From: Micropruina sp.
Lineage (GTDB): Bacteria; Actinomycetota; Actinomycetes; Propionibacteriales; Propionibacteriaceae
Direction: 5' to 3'
Length of the DNA stretch: 64,000 nucleotides
Assembly (NCBI GenBank): GCA_016711205.1
Contig: JADJTM010000003.1
Span: 248,001-312,000 of the forward strand
The translations under genes were made by a program, and so were the position numbers. The notes beneath the pieces were generated by a model that saw only the letters and a list, made by a program, of their open reading frames with translations, made no database searches and was not told the origin of the DNA. Shown here piece by piece: positions 1 to 8,455 of this stretch; position 1 is the stretch's first letter, and each line of letters starts with the position of its first letter.

Positions 1-1594
1 TCTCGTCGTCGATGAACTCGATCAGGCCGCGGCGAATGCCGTGCGGCGCCACCAGCAGCCGCTTGTAGTGGGTCTCCTGACCCATGCCGGACAGATGGTT
101 GAACAGCCGCGCGACGTCGTCGGTGACCACCGGGTTGGCGGTCAGCAGGCCGACGTCCTCGTACATGCGGGCGGTCTTGGGGTTGTAGTTGCCGGTGCCG
201 ATGTGGCAGTAGCGGCGCAGCCCGTCCGGCTCGTCACGCACCACCAGCGAGAGCTTGCAGTGGGTCTTCAGCCCGATCAGCCCGTACACCACGTGGCAGC
301 CGGCGCGTTCGAGCTTGCGGGCCCACGCGATGTTGGCCTGCTCGTCGAAGCGCGCCTTGATCTCGACCAGCGCGAGCACCTGCTTGCCGGCCTGGGCGGC
401 GTCGATCAGCGCGTCCACGATGGGCGAGTCACCCGAGGTGCGGTACAGCGTCTGCTTGATGGCGAGCACCGTCGGGTCGGCGGCGGCCTGCTCGACGAAT
501 CGCTGCACCGAGGTGGCGAACGAGTCGTACGGGTGGTGCAGCAGCACGTCCCGCTGCTTGAGGGCGGCGAACATGTCGGCCGGCTTGGCGGTTTCGACCT
601 CGGCCAGCTCGGGATGGGTGCGGGGCAGGAACGCGGGGTACTTCAACGACTCGCGGTCGAGGTCGGCCAGCGAGAACAGGCCGCGCAGGTCGAGCGGCGC
701 GGGCAGCTTGAAGACCTCCTTGTCGGAGATGTCGAGTTCGTTGACCAGCAGGTCGAGCATCACCTCATCGATGTCGCTCTCGACCTCGAGGCGGACGGGG
801 GGCCGGCCGATCTTGCGGCGCAGCAACTCCTGCTCCAGTGCGTACAGCAGGTTCTCGGCGTCGTCCTCCTCGACCTCGAGGTCTTCGTTGCGGGTGACCC
901 GGAACGTGGAATGCTCCAGCACCTGCATGCCCGAGAACAACCGGTCGAGGTGCTGGGCGATGACGTCCTCGATGGCGGTGAAGCGGCCCTCGCCCAGTTG
1001 CAGGAACCGGCTCAGCAGGGTGGGCACCTTCACCCGGGCGAACTGCCGGGCGCCGGTGGTCGGGTTCTTCAGCAGCACCGCGAGGTTGTTGGAGAGGCCC
1101 GAGATGTAGGGGAACGGGTGCGAGGGGTCGACCGCCAGCGGCGTCAGCACCGGAAAGATGCGCTCCTCGAACAGCGTGGTCATGGTCTGTTTCTCGGCGT
1201 CGGTGAGCTCGTCCCAGCGCAGCACCTCGATGCCGTGCGCGGCCAGTGCCGGACGGACGTCGTCGGCGAAGATGCGTGCCTGCTCGGTGACGAGCTCGCG
1301 CGAGCGGACCATGATCTGGTCGTGCAGGTCCCGCGGCAGGATGCCCGAGGCGGACGGCACCGCCACCCCCGCGGCGATGCGGCGCTTCAGCCCGGCCACC
1401 CGAACCATGAAGAACTCGTCGAGGTTCGAGGTGAAGATGGCCAGGAACCGGGCCCGCTCCAGCAGGGGCACCCGGTCGGCGTCCCGGGCCAGGTCGAGCA
1501 CCCGGCGGTTGAACGACAACCAGCTGAGCTCGCGATCGGAGTAACGGTCGGCGGGCAGGTCGATGGTGCTTGCGGGGACGGGATCGGCGGTCAT
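1..1594 (-). CDS. ppk: polyphosphate kinase 1 (3' end outside window)
   Basis: Makes inorganic polyphosphate from the gamma-phosphate of ATP, reversibly. The minus-strand frame reads MTADPVPASTIDLPADRYSD at its start and is open to the window edge, giving about 531 of the usual ~690-730 residues. Family landmarks are visible in order: RELSWLSFNRRVLDLA (N domain), SNLDEFFMVRVAGLK (head domain), and GLKTHCKL, which holds the histidine that becomes phosphorylated, followed by CHIGTGNYN and TARMYEDVGLLTA. The ATG overlaps the mshD stop in an ATGA junction, so translation is probably coupled to mshD. Identity is secure; only the C-terminal domain is missing because of the edge. Confidence 0.96.
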   Translation of the reverse strand, partial: MTADPVPASTIDLPADRYSDRELSWLSFNRRVLDLARDADRVPLLERARFLAIFTSNLDEFFMVRVAGLKRRIAAGVAVPSASGILPRDLHDQIMVRSRELVTEQARIFADDVRPALAAHGIEVLRWDELTDAEKQTMTTLFEERIFPVLTPLAVDPSHPFPYISGLSNNLAVLLKNPTTGARQFARVKVPTLLSRFLQLGEGRFTAIEDVIAQHLDRLFSGMQVLEHSTFRVTRNEDLEVEEDDAENLLYALEQELLRRKIGRPPVRLEVESDIDEVMLDLLVNELDISDKEVFKLPAPLDLRGLFSLADLDRESLKYPAFLPRTHPELAEVETAKPADMFAALKQRDVLLHHPYDSFATSVQRFVEQAAADPTVLAIKQTLYRTSGDSPIVDALIDAAQAGKQVLALVEIKARFDEQANIAWARKLERAGCHVVYGLIGLKTHCKLSLVVRDEPDGLRRYCHIGTGNYNPKTARMYEDVGLLTANPVVTDDVARLFNHLSGMGQETHYKRLLVAPHGIRRGLIEFIDDE

Positions 1595-2433
1595 TGCGAC
1601 TCCTGTGAAGTCTGGGTGGGCGGACCGTGGAGAACGTCGCTGTGCACCACCGCGAAGCCCGCCCGGTCGTACAGTTCTACCGCGCGAACGTTGGCGGCTT
1701 CAACGTACAGCTGCACGGTGGGCGCTCCGCGCGCCGCCAGGTGGTTCAACCCGGCCGCGAGCAGCCGGCGGCCCAGCCCGGTGCCCTGCGCGCGGGGGTG
1801 GGTGGCCAGGATGTAGACCTCGCCGTGGCCGTCCGGATGGCGTTTGGTCCAGTGGAAGCCGGCCAGTCCCACGGCATCGGTGGCGACCAGAAAACCGTCC
1901 GGGTCGTACCAGCTCTCGGCCATCCGGGCGGTCAGGTCGGCGCGGTTGAAGTGGCGCTGCTCGGGGTGCCAGTCGAAGGCGAGAGCGTTCAGGTCGAGCA
2001 GCTGGTCGGCGTCGGTGGTGAGGTCGAAGGGCCGGATGTCCGGATCGTTCAGCTCGGTGGGCGGATCGAGCCGACGCTGCATGATCAGCAGGCGCCGCTG
2101 CTCGATCAGGTGGTTCGCTGCCGCGAAGTGATGCGCAGGCTCGAGGTCACCGAACGCCCAGACCGGCGCGCCGTCCAGGGACCGCAGCAACTCGGTGCCG
2201 ACACCCCGGCGGCGGTGCGCGGGGTGCACCAACATCTGGCCGGAGCCGTGCCGGCGGTTGTGCTGGGCGTAGCCGATCAACTCATCGCCGTCATGCCGCA
2301 ACTGATGGTCGACCGCGGGGTCGTCCGCGCCGAGCGCCAGCAGGGCGTCCTCGTTGAGCGGCCGCTCACCGTCGGCGGCCTCGGCCCTCGCCGCCAGCGC
2401 GCGAACCTGACCGACCGCCTCGGGGCTGAGCAT
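1591..2433 (-). CDS. mshD: mycothiol synthase (GNAT acetyltransferase)
   Basis: Acetylates Cys-GlcN-inositol to mycothiol, the last step of the actinobacterial thiol pathway. The protein is 280 aa with two GNAT folds, as in the family: a degenerate N-terminal half (HPAHRRRGVGTELLRSL) and an active C-terminal half (THPRAQGTGLGRRLLAAGL), ending with the typical NVRAVELYDRAGFAVVHSD. It follows glnR on the same strand and overlaps ppk by 4 nt. In Mycobacterium tuberculosis the glnR (Rv0818)-mshD (Rv0819) neighbourhood is the same, which supports both calls. The ATG lies 6 nt after a TAGCCT box, so a leaderless transcript is likely. Confidence 0.9.
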   Translation of the reverse strand: MLSPEAVGQVRALAARAEAADGERPLNEDALLALGADDPAVDHQLRHDGDELIGYAQHNRRHGSGQMLVHPAHRRRGVGTELLRSLDGAPVWAFGDLEPAHHFAAANHLIEQRRLLIMQRRLDPPTELNDPDIRPFDLTTDADQLLDLNALAFDWHPEQRHFNRADLTARMAESWYDPDGFLVATDAVGLAGFHWTKRHPDGHGEVYILATHPRAQGTGLGRRLLAAGLNHLAARGAPTVQLYVEAANVRAVELYDRAGFAVVHSDVLHGPPTQTSQESQ

Positions 2434-2439
2434 GCCCTC

Positions 2440-2445
2440 AGGCTA
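2440..2445 (-). promoter_or_regulatory. -10 box TAGCCT of mshD (leaderless)
   Basis: On the minus strand TAGCCT is followed by 6 nt and then the mshD ATG. This puts the transcription start at or next to the start codon. No -35 box is obvious. Confidence 0.55.
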
Positions 2446-2473
2446 GTGGAGCGGCCACCGCTCTTATCGGGGC

Positions 2474-3133
2474 TCAGGGCGAGAAGCGGTAGCCGACGTT
2501 GCGGACGGTGCCGATCAGCGCCTCGTGTTCCGGGCCGAGCTTGGCGCGCAGGCGGCGAATGTGCACGTCGACGGTGCGGGTGCCGCCGAAGTAGTCGTAG
2601 CCCCAGACGTCGGCCAGCAGGTGCTCGCGGCTGAAGACCCGGCCGGGGTGCATGACCAGGTACTTCAGCAGTTCGAACTCGGTGTAGGTGAGGTCGAGGG
2701 GCAGCTCGCCGAGGCGGGCGGAGTAGGCGGCCTCGTCGATCAGGATGCCGCCGCCCTGGATCAGCCCGTCGCTCGGGTTGGTGCTCAGCATCAGCCTGAT
2801 CCGGGCGTCGAACTCGGCCGGCCCGGCACCGTCCAGAATAAGGTCGGCGATGCCCCAATCGCCGCTGATCGCCGCCAGGCCACCCTCGGTGACCACCAGC
2901 AGCAGCGGCAACGTGATGCCGGACGAGACGAACAACTGGCAGATCATCCGGGCGTTGGCGAGCTGGGTGCGGCCGTCGATGACGACCACGTCAGCCTTGG
3001 CCGACTCGGTGAGTGCGCTGGTGTCGGCCGGCGCGCTGCGCAGTTCGTGCGACAGCAGGGCGACGGCGGGCAGGATCGCCTCCGGGCGTACACCCTCGGT
3101 GAGTTCGTTGCTCACCACCAGCAGTGCTGCCAT
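2474..3133 (-). CDS. glnR: GlnR-type OmpR-family response regulator
   Basis: Global nitrogen-response transcription factor of actinobacteria. It is 219 aa. The N-terminal receiver-like domain (about 1-115) has VVVIDGRT around the usual aspartate but lacks a full acidic pocket, as expected for the orphan, phosphorylation-independent GlnR group. The C-terminal winged-helix domain contains LTYTEFELLKYLVMHPGRVF, DVWGYDYFGGTRTVDVHIRR and ALIGTVRNVGYRFSP, nearly identical to known GlnR. The adjacent mshD matches mycobacterial synteny. A TATCCT hexamer about 20 nt upstream of the ATG is a candidate -10. MtrA or PhoP paralogues are less likely because the receiver sequence is GlnR-specific. Confidence 0.88.
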   Translation of the reverse strand: MAALLVVSNELTEGVRPEAILPAVALLSHELRSAPADTSALTESAKADVVVIDGRTQLANARMICQLFVSSGITLPLLLVVTEGGLAAISGDWGIADLILDGAGPAEFDARIRLMLSTNPSDGLIQGGGILIDEAAYSARLGELPLDLTYTEFELLKYLVMHPGRVFSREHLLADVWGYDYFGGTRTVDVHIRRLRAKLGPEHEALIGTVRNVGYRFSP

Positions 3134-3196
3134 GCCACCCCCGTCCGATCGGGTACAGGATAGTGAACGCCGAGGATTTGGGACCGCACGCCCGCG

Positions 3197-3622
3197 TCAC
3201 ACTTCCAGCAGCACGGTCATCGGGCCGTCATTGACCAGGGCCACGGCCATGGTGGCGCCGAAGCGCCCGGTCTGCACGTGCGCTCCGCGGTTGCGCAGTG
3301 CATGCACGAAGGTGTCCACCAATGGCTCGCTGACCGGTCCCGGGGCAGCCGCGCTCCACGATGGACGGCGGCCCTTGCGGGTGTCGGCGTAGAGGGTGAA
3401 CTGGCTGACCACCAGCAGGGGAGCGGCCAGCTCGGCGCAGCTGCGCTCGCCGTCGAGCACGCGCAGGTGCCACACCTTGTCGGCCAGGTTGTCCGCGGTG
3501 GCCGGGGTGTCGGAGTGGGTTACCCCGACCAGCACCAGCAGGCCGGGCCCCTGGATGCTGCCGACGGTTTCGTCCGCGACGCTCACCGACGCGGACGCGA
3601 CCCGCTGCACGAGTGCTCTCAT
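3197..3622 (-). CDS. dtd: D-aminoacyl-tRNA deacylase
   Basis: Hydrolyses D-amino acids (and misloaded glycine) from tRNA. The protein is 141 aa, the normal Dtd length, when started at the ATG at 3622 (MRALVQRVASASVSV). Both signature motifs are present: SQFTLYAD in the middle and NDGPMT near the C-terminus. Longer upstream readings have no family similarity and are rejected. A TAGTCT box 8 nt before this ATG points to a leaderless transcript and supports the start. It is a single gene upstream of glnR on the same strand. Confidence 0.94.
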   Translation of the reverse strand: MRALVQRVASASVSVADETVGSIQGPGLLVLVGVTHSDTPATADNLADKVWHLRVLDGERSCAELAAPLLVVSQFTLYADTRKGRRPSWSAAAPGPVSEPLVDTFVHALRNRGAHVQTGRFGATMAVALVNDGPMTVLLEV

Positions 3623-3630
3623 GGGCGTCG

Positions 3631-3636
3631 AGACTA
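3631..3636 (-). promoter_or_regulatory. -10 box TAGTCT of dtd (leaderless)
   Basis: TAGTCT on the minus strand sits 8 nt before the dtd ATG. The spacing is like that of the other leaderless starts in this window. Confidence 0.5.
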
Positions 3637-4166
3637 GCTCGCGGGCGTCTGCTGAGCATGGCCGGCGCAGCCAGGACGCCCGGATGGGGTCGCGCAGTAG
3701 CCGCAGATCGGCGGACCCTGGCCCAGCACGCATCTGGGGTGTTCTCCGTTGCCTCAGAGACGACTGGTGACCACGGCCGCGAGTTTTTGGTGGTTATTGA
3801 TGCGGTAACCAGCACCCCGCACGAGGCTCGCGACTTTGTGGTTGATATGAATACCCCCCGCGGGTATCTATATCAACCATAAAGTGGCGGCGACGCGCGG
3901 CGGTGCCGAATCTGGGTGCCCCGGCGCGTGATATCCACCAGAACATGGCGATGCAGGCCGTCGGCGTCCGATCCGGGTGCGCGGACTCCTCTGAGCGGCG
4001 CGTAAGCGTGAACGCACGGGGATGACCGGCCGGCGCCGTTGGATGGCTGGAAGGTGAGAGGGGTCCGTGCACCGGGGGATGTTGCAGGGCGCCGGACTGG
4101 ACAGGGTGCGCGGGGGTCGGCACGCGCGGCAAGGGTCGCTGTGGCCCGGTTGGTGAGTTGCCTCAC
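3637..4166. other. gene-free spacer holding a family D palindrome
   Basis: About 530 bp between two divergent promoters. It contains the palindromic repeat at 3833-3886 and a diverged half copy near 3926-3948 (GATATCCACCAGAACATGG). No reading frame here has an RBS or recognisable protein similarity, and I see no RNA gene. Confidence 0.5.
3833..3886. repeat. family D palindromic repeat
   Basis: Inverted repeat with arms of about 23 bp: CTTTGTGGTTGATATG on the left and CATATCAACC-type sequence (ATATCAACCATAAAG) on the right, around a short GC-rich loop. About 20 of 23 arm positions pair. The same sequence recurs at 16429-16587 in three further partial or full copies. Confidence 0.75.
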
Positions 4167-4172
4167 TAGACT
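4167..4172 (+). promoter_or_regulatory. -10 box TAGACT (leaderless)
   Basis: TAGACT is followed by 7 nt and then the GTG at 4180. This spacing makes the mRNA 5' end coincide with the start codon of the small membrane protein and fixes that start. Confidence 0.6.
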
Positions 4173-4179
4173 CACCCCG

Positions 4180-4308
4180 GTGACCGCTTCGACGATAACG
4201 CTGATGACCGGGGGCACGATCGCCCTGATCGTCGCAGCAGCGGGCGTGCTGATCGCGGCGCTCATCGTGGTCGTCCGGATCTTCACCGAGAAGCGCAGGA
4301 GTGACTGA
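4180..4308 (+). CDS. small single-pass membrane protein
   Basis: A 42-aa protein, VTASTITLMTGGTIALIVAA at its start, with one strongly hydrophobic segment (about residues 10-34) and a basic tail ending EKRRSD. The TGA overlaps the next ATG by one base (TGATG), so it leads the nitrobindin-ygfZ-cobT operon and should be translationally coupled. A longer reading from 4039 has no start signal and would ignore the leaderless promoter, so I reject it. Function is unknown. It could be a membrane regulator or simply a leader peptide. Confidence 0.6.
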   Translation: MTASTITLMTGGTIALIVAAAGVLIAALIVVVRIFTEKRRSD

Positions 4309-4805
4309 TGACGTTCGAGATTCCGTCCGATCTCAACCCCGCACTGGTCGGCCTGGCCTGGCTGCGCGGGCGCTGGGAGGGCACCGGGTACCGCGAGTGG
4401 CCCGGGGAAGAGAAGCTGAAGTTCGCCCAGCAGGTCGACTTCGCCGAGAACGGCGGCGAGTACCTGCACTATCTGGCGCAGGCGTTCGAGGTGGACGACG
4501 ACGGGCGCCCCACTCGTCCGTTGTTCATGGAGACGGGGTTCTGGCGTCCGCTGGCCGACGGCACGGTCGACGTGGTGATGTGTTCGGCGGACGGGTACGC
4601 GGAGGCCTGGTACGGCAAGCTGCAGCCCGGCCGGCTCGACCTGGTCACCGATGCGGTGGTCCGCACCCCGGACGCCGCGGTCGCCTACACCGCCGGGCGC
4701 AGGCTGTACGGCACAGTCGAGGGCAAGCTGATGTACTCCTTCGACCGCGCCACCGACACCGAACCGCTTCGTCCGTACGTGTGGGCGACGCTTCAGCGCG
4801 CATGA
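4308..4805 (+). CDS. nitrobindin / FABP-like beta-barrel protein
   Basis: A 165-aa protein of the nitrobindin (THAP4 heme-binding, formerly UPF0678 'FABP-like') family. WLRGRWEGTGYREWPG near the N-terminus is the family signature (GxWxGxG). Family members bind heme b in a 10-stranded barrel and can isomerise peroxynitrite to nitrate; that activity is inferred, not shown. It overlaps both neighbours (TGATG upstream, ATGA downstream). The pairing with ygfZ resembles the M. tuberculosis Rv0811c-Rv0813c neighbourhood, which also lies close to glnR-mshD. Confidence 0.85.
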   Translation: MTFEIPSDLNPALVGLAWLRGRWEGTGYREWPGEEKLKFAQQVDFAENGGEYLHYLAQAFEVDDDGRPTRPLFMETGFWRPLADGTVDVVMCSADGYAEAWYGKLQPGRLDLVTDAVVRTPDAAVAYTAGRRLYGTVEGKLMYSFDRATDTEPLRPYVWATLQRA

Positions 4806-5725
4806 ACGCCGTCCGGCACGAAACGGGCCCCGACACCGGGGCGGTGTGGCACTACGGCGACCCGATGCGCGAGCAACGGCTGCTGACCCGCGGCGAGGCG
4901 ACGGTGGACCTGTCACACCGACCCACGTTCAGCGTGAGTGGCCCCGATCGGCTGACCTGGCTGAACAACATCGTGTCGCAGAAACTGGACGACCTGCCGT
5001 CCGGTCAGTGGTTCACCGCCTACATCCTGGACGCCAACGGTCACATCGGGCACGTGTTCGGCGGAGTGGACGACGGCGACACGCTGTGGGCCGCCACCGA
5101 ACCCGGCCACGATCAGGCATTGCTGGCTTGGCTCCGGCGTATGCAGTTCGCGGCGCGGGTCGAGATCGCCGAGCGCAGCGCCACCCACGCCATGCTGATC
5201 AGCTTCGAGGGGCCTGGCATCAGCCCTCGGGACGAGCTGGACGAGGCACTGGGCGACGAGCGGGCCGGTACCTGGGCGGCCGACGCGCTGCGCATCGAGG
5301 ACGGCCAGCCGCGCATCTTCGTCGACACCGACGAGAAGACCATTCCCAACGAGCTGGCCAATCCGGACGGGCTGGCGCTGGGCTCGGCGGTGCATCTGCA
5401 GAAGGGGTGCTACCCGGGGCAGGAGACGGTGGCCCGGGTGTACAACCTGGGCCGGCCACCGCGCCGGCTCACCCGGCTGCATCTGGACGGGTCCGTCGAG
5501 GCACTTCCACGAATCGGCAGCGAGATCGTGGTGGACGGCCGTAGCGTGGGCCGGGTCGGATCGTCAGCCCGGCATCACGAACTGGGACCCATCGCATTGG
5601 CGCTGATCAAGCGCGGGGTGCCCCCGGAGTTGCCGCTGGTGGTCGACGGAATCGACGCAACCCAAGAACTCATTGTCGACCCCGAGGTCGGCCTGCACGT
5701 ACGCCCAGGAGTGAATCGCAGATGA
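4802..5725 (+). CDS. ygfZ: folate-binding Fe-S assembly protein YgfZ
   Basis: A GcvT-fold protein that binds tetrahydrofolate and supports repair or maturation of certain iron-sulfur enzymes. It is 307 aa, starting MNAVRHETGPDTGAVW. The defining motif KGCYPGQE with its conserved cysteine is present at about two thirds of the length, followed by the C-terminal beta-barrel. The start codon overlaps the upstream stop (ATGA) and its own stop overlaps cobT (ATGA). Downstream sdaA in this window is an Fe-S enzyme, but there is no direct link. Confidence 0.92.
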   Translation: MNAVRHETGPDTGAVWHYGDPMREQRLLTRGEATVDLSHRPTFSVSGPDRLTWLNNIVSQKLDDLPSGQWFTAYILDANGHIGHVFGGVDDGDTLWAATEPGHDQALLAWLRRMQFAARVEIAERSATHAMLISFEGPGISPRDELDEALGDERAGTWAADALRIEDGQPRIFVDTDEKTIPNELANPDGLALGSAVHLQKGCYPGQETVARVYNLGRPPRRLTRLHLDGSVEALPRIGSEIVVDGRSVGRVGSSARHHELGPIALALIKRGVPPELPLVVDGIDATQELIVDPEVGLHVRPGVNRR

Positions 5726-6756
5726 ACCTGAACGACACCGTCGCTGGAATCGTGGCAATCGACGAATCCGTGCGGCTGGAGGCTTTGCAGCTGCAGGCGG
5801 GGCTGGCCAAGCCACCGAACGCGCTGGGCCGGCTGGAGACCTTCGGGGTGCAACTCGCCGCGATCGCGGGAGCGTGCCCGCCGCCGCTGCCCGACCCGGC
5901 GCGGATCGTGGTGGTGGGCGGCGACCACGGGGTGGTCGACCAGGGCGTGACCCGGTGGCCCGCCGCGCTGTCGGGGGTGTTGGCAGGCACCGTGGTGCAG
6001 GGGGTGGCCGGGGTGAGCGTGCTCGCGGCCTCGGCGGGGGTGCAGGTGCGCATGCTGGACGCCGGGCTCGCCGCCGAGGTGCCGGGAGTGCCGGCCGAGG
6101 TCATCCGGCGCGGCAGCGGCGACTTCACGGTGGGTGCGGCGCTGGGTGCCGACGAGGTGATCGCGGCCCTCGAGTTGGGCATTCGACAGGCGGAACTGGC
6201 GTTTGACGAGGGAGTTCGCTGCCTGGCCACCGGCGAGGTGGGCATCGGCAACACCACCGCGGCGGCGGCCTTGATCGCCTCCTTCACCGGCGCTTCGGCG
6301 GAGGTCGTTGCCGGACGGGGCGCCGACTCGCCCCCCGAAATGGTGGCGGTGAAGGCGTCCGTGATCGCGCGGGGGCTGGCGCTGCACCGTCCGGACGCGG
6401 CCGATCCGCTCGGCGTGTTGGCCGCCTTCGGCGGGGTGGAGCAGGCCGTCCTGGCCGGGCTGGTGCTGGGGGCCGCCCGGCTGCGCATCCCCGTACTGCT
6501 CGACGGTGTGACGGGTGTCGCGGCCGGTTTGGCGGCGGTGGCACTGGCGCCGGCGGCGTCGGGGTACCTGATCGCGGCGCACGCGGGCGCCGAGCCGGGC
6601 ATCGCGGTGGGTTTGCAGGTGCTCGGGCTGAAGCCGGTGCTCGATCTCGACCTAGCGCTCGGCGAGGGTACCGGTGCGGCGCTGGCCATCCCGATCCTGC
6701 GAGGGGCGGCAGCGGTGATGAGTGAGATGGCGACGCTGGAATCGCTGCTCGGCTGA
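5722..6756 (+). CDS. cobT: nicotinate-nucleotide:dimethylbenzimidazole phosphoribosyltransferase
   Basis: Makes alpha-ribazole phosphate for the lower ligand of cobalamin. The protein is 344 aa, full length. Visible motifs: AKPPNALGRLE (dimethylbenzimidazole side), VVGGDHGVVDQGV, GEVGIGNTTAAAAL (phosphate site) and LALGEGTGA with the catalytic glutamate. It is the last gene of a four-gene overlapped operon. B12 synthesis fits an organism that uses methylmalonyl-CoA chemistry (transcarboxylase at 28.5-32.2 kb); the connection is biological inference. Confidence 0.95.
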   Translation: MNLNDTVAGIVAIDESVRLEALQLQAGLAKPPNALGRLETFGVQLAAIAGACPPPLPDPARIVVVGGDHGVVDQGVTRWPAALSGVLAGTVVQGVAGVSVLAASAGVQVRMLDAGLAAEVPGVPAEVIRRGSGDFTVGAALGADEVIAALELGIRQAELAFDEGVRCLATGEVGIGNTTAAAALIASFTGASAEVVAGRGADSPPEMVAVKASVIARGLALHRPDAADPLGVLAAFGGVEQAVLAGLVLGAARLRIPVLLDGVTGVAAGLAAVALAPAASGYLIAAHAGAEPGIAVGLQVLGLKPVLDLDLALGEGTGAALAIPILRGAAAVMSEMATLESLLG

Positions 6757-7175
6757 GAGCTGAGCCGGCGTGGCGAGTTGGGGCGCCGGGATGTGATCGT
6801 TGCGAAGAGGGCGCCCGTCGTCTCGAGGAGGGCCCCGTCATCCCGGACTTGATCCGGGATCTCATCCATCCGGGAATGCCGGGTGGGTGCACCGATCTCA
6901 GCAGCGGCACACGGTTTCGCCATCAGTGCTTGTTGTCGTGTTATGTCACGAGATCAGGCACGCAGCCCGCGAGCGCGCACCGATGCTGACAACGGTGCTC
7001 CGAACGGCCCCCCAGCAGGCCACCGGAGAAAGCGGTGGCCACCCCGAACTACAGTTGCGCGGCCCAGGCGGGCTGGAGCAGCGTCCGAACGGTGATCAAC
7101 TGCAGGGTGAGTGGAAGAACGTGAACGGCTCAGGGCCCAGCGCGCCCGGGTGAGCAAGGGAACCGTCGCCGATCG
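6757..7175. other. convergent spacer with degenerate family A palindrome
   Basis: About 420 bp between the 3' ends of cobT and the YceH-methyltransferase gene. At 6838-6886 it has GTCATCCCGGACTTGATCCG followed by GGATCTC, a decayed family A repeat that can form a hairpin and may act as a terminator. The rest shows no gene. Confidence 0.5.
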
Positions 7176-8381
7176 TCAATCCGCCTGGAAGCCCAGCACG
7201 TACAGCCGCTCGGTCGGCGCTTCCGTGGCCACGGGGCCACGGAGGTACCACTCCACTTCGATCAAGCCCGCTGCAGTGAAGGCCGCGAGCACTTCCGCCT
7301 GATCGTGCAACACGAAGTCGAGGGCCACCGGTTCGCCGACGATCTCGGTCACGTGCCGAACCTCGTCGCCGACATGGACGGCGACCGCCAGCACCCCGCC
7401 GGGCGCCAGCGTGCGGGCCAGCGCAGCAACCGCGGGTGCCAGTTCCGAGCCCGCCAGGTGCACCAGCGAGTACCAAGCCACGATGGCGCCCCAGCCCGCG
7501 GCCGCGCGCGGACGAAGCAGAGTGAACAGGCTGCCGACCGTGAAGTCCAGGTCAGGAAACTCGCGGCGGGCCACTTCGATCATCGCCGGTGACAGGTCCA
7601 CGCCGCTCACCTGGGCGCCGGTGTCGGCCAGGAACGCGGTGAGGTGGCCGGGGCCGCAACCGACGTCCACGATCGGGTTCGAACCGGCCAGGTCGGCCAG
7701 GCGTTCCAGCAGCCACACGTCGAACGGCTTGTTCACCAACTCGTCGCCCAGTGTCGCGAAGTACGCCTCGGCGACGGCGTCGTAGGTGTCGCGCACCTGC
7801 TGGTCCCGCGCAGCCGCACCCTGGGCCAGTACCACTTCACGGTCCACCGTCGGGGCCCCCTCGGCTCCCTCCGGTTCAGGCACCGGGCCGAGCAGGTGCG
7901 CCCAGCGGTGATCCTGCTGGCCGGCCCGCCGCGGCAACTCACGCACCAGGGGCTCGGGCAAAGCCATCATGCGCTGCAGCACCTGCTCGACCGCGGTGCG
8001 GTCGTCGAACGGATGCAACCGCTCGGTGCGGGTCTTGAGTTCACCCGGGGACTGGGGCCCGCGCAGCAACAGCACGGTGATCAACGCCCGCTCGTCGGGC
8101 TGCAGGCTGAGCGCCTCGTCCAACAGTTGGTGGTACTTCAACGCCCGCGACCCCTTGCCGGCCCACACCACCCGGACGAGCCCGCGGCCCTTCAACTCGC
8201 GGGCGGCGTTCTCGATCGCGGCGTCGTCCAGGTCGGTGACCGGGTCGCGGCTGGACGTCTGGTTGCAGGCCAGACGCAGGGAGTTGAGGCTGAGCGGATA
8301 GCTGCCCGGCACGGTGCGCTGCTTCTCGAGCAGGCTACCGAGGATGCGTTGCTCGTCAGCGGTCAGGACGGGCAGCGCCAT
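7176..8381 (-). CDS. YceH (DUF480) - SAM methyltransferase fusion
   Basis: A 401-aa two-domain protein. The N-terminal ~185 residues are the YceH/DUF480 tandem winged-helix family (MALPVLTADEQRILGSLLEK, YPLSLNSLRLACNQTSSRDP). The C-terminal half is a class I SAM-dependent methyltransferase with motif I PIVDVGCGPGH and a later ARTLAPGG motif. E. coli YceH lacks the second domain. The start at 8381 is chosen because DUF480 proteins begin with this sequence and a TACAGT box lies 6 nt upstream; an upstream 24-residue extension has no similarity. Substrate unknown. Confidence 0.88.
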   Translation of the reverse strand: MALPVLTADEQRILGSLLEKQRTVPGSYPLSLNSLRLACNQTSSRDPVTDLDDAAIENAARELKGRGLVRVVWAGKGSRALKYHQLLDEALSLQPDERALITVLLLRGPQSPGELKTRTERLHPFDDRTAVEQVLQRMMALPEPLVRELPRRAGQQDHRWAHLLGPVPEPEGAEGAPTVDREVVLAQGAAARDQQVRDTYDAVAEAYFATLGDELVNKPFDVWLLERLADLAGSNPIVDVGCGPGHLTAFLADTGAQVSGVDLSPAMIEVARREFPDLDFTVGSLFTLLRPRAAAGWGAIVAWYSLVHLAGSELAPAVAALARTLAPGGVLAVAVHVGDEVRHVTEIVGEPVALDFVLHDQAEVLAAFTAAGLIEVEWYLRGPVATEAPTERLYVLGFQAD

Positions 8382-8387
8382 GCGCAC

Positions 8388-8393
8388 ACTGTA
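8388..8393 (-). promoter_or_regulatory. -10 box TACAGT of YceH-methyltransferase gene
   Basis: TACAGT on the minus strand with 6 nt to the ATG at 8381. This is consistent with a leaderless transcript and fixes the start. Confidence 0.55.
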
Positions 8394-8455
8394 GGGGTCG
8401 AGCCACGTCCGATCGAGTACTTGACCAACTTCCCCGACCGCCCGCTTCGTCACTG

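Noticed and set aside
41..1816. 591-aa plus-strand open frame at the left end
   Set aside because: Antisense shadow of ppk and mshD, caused by high GC; no similarity to any protein.
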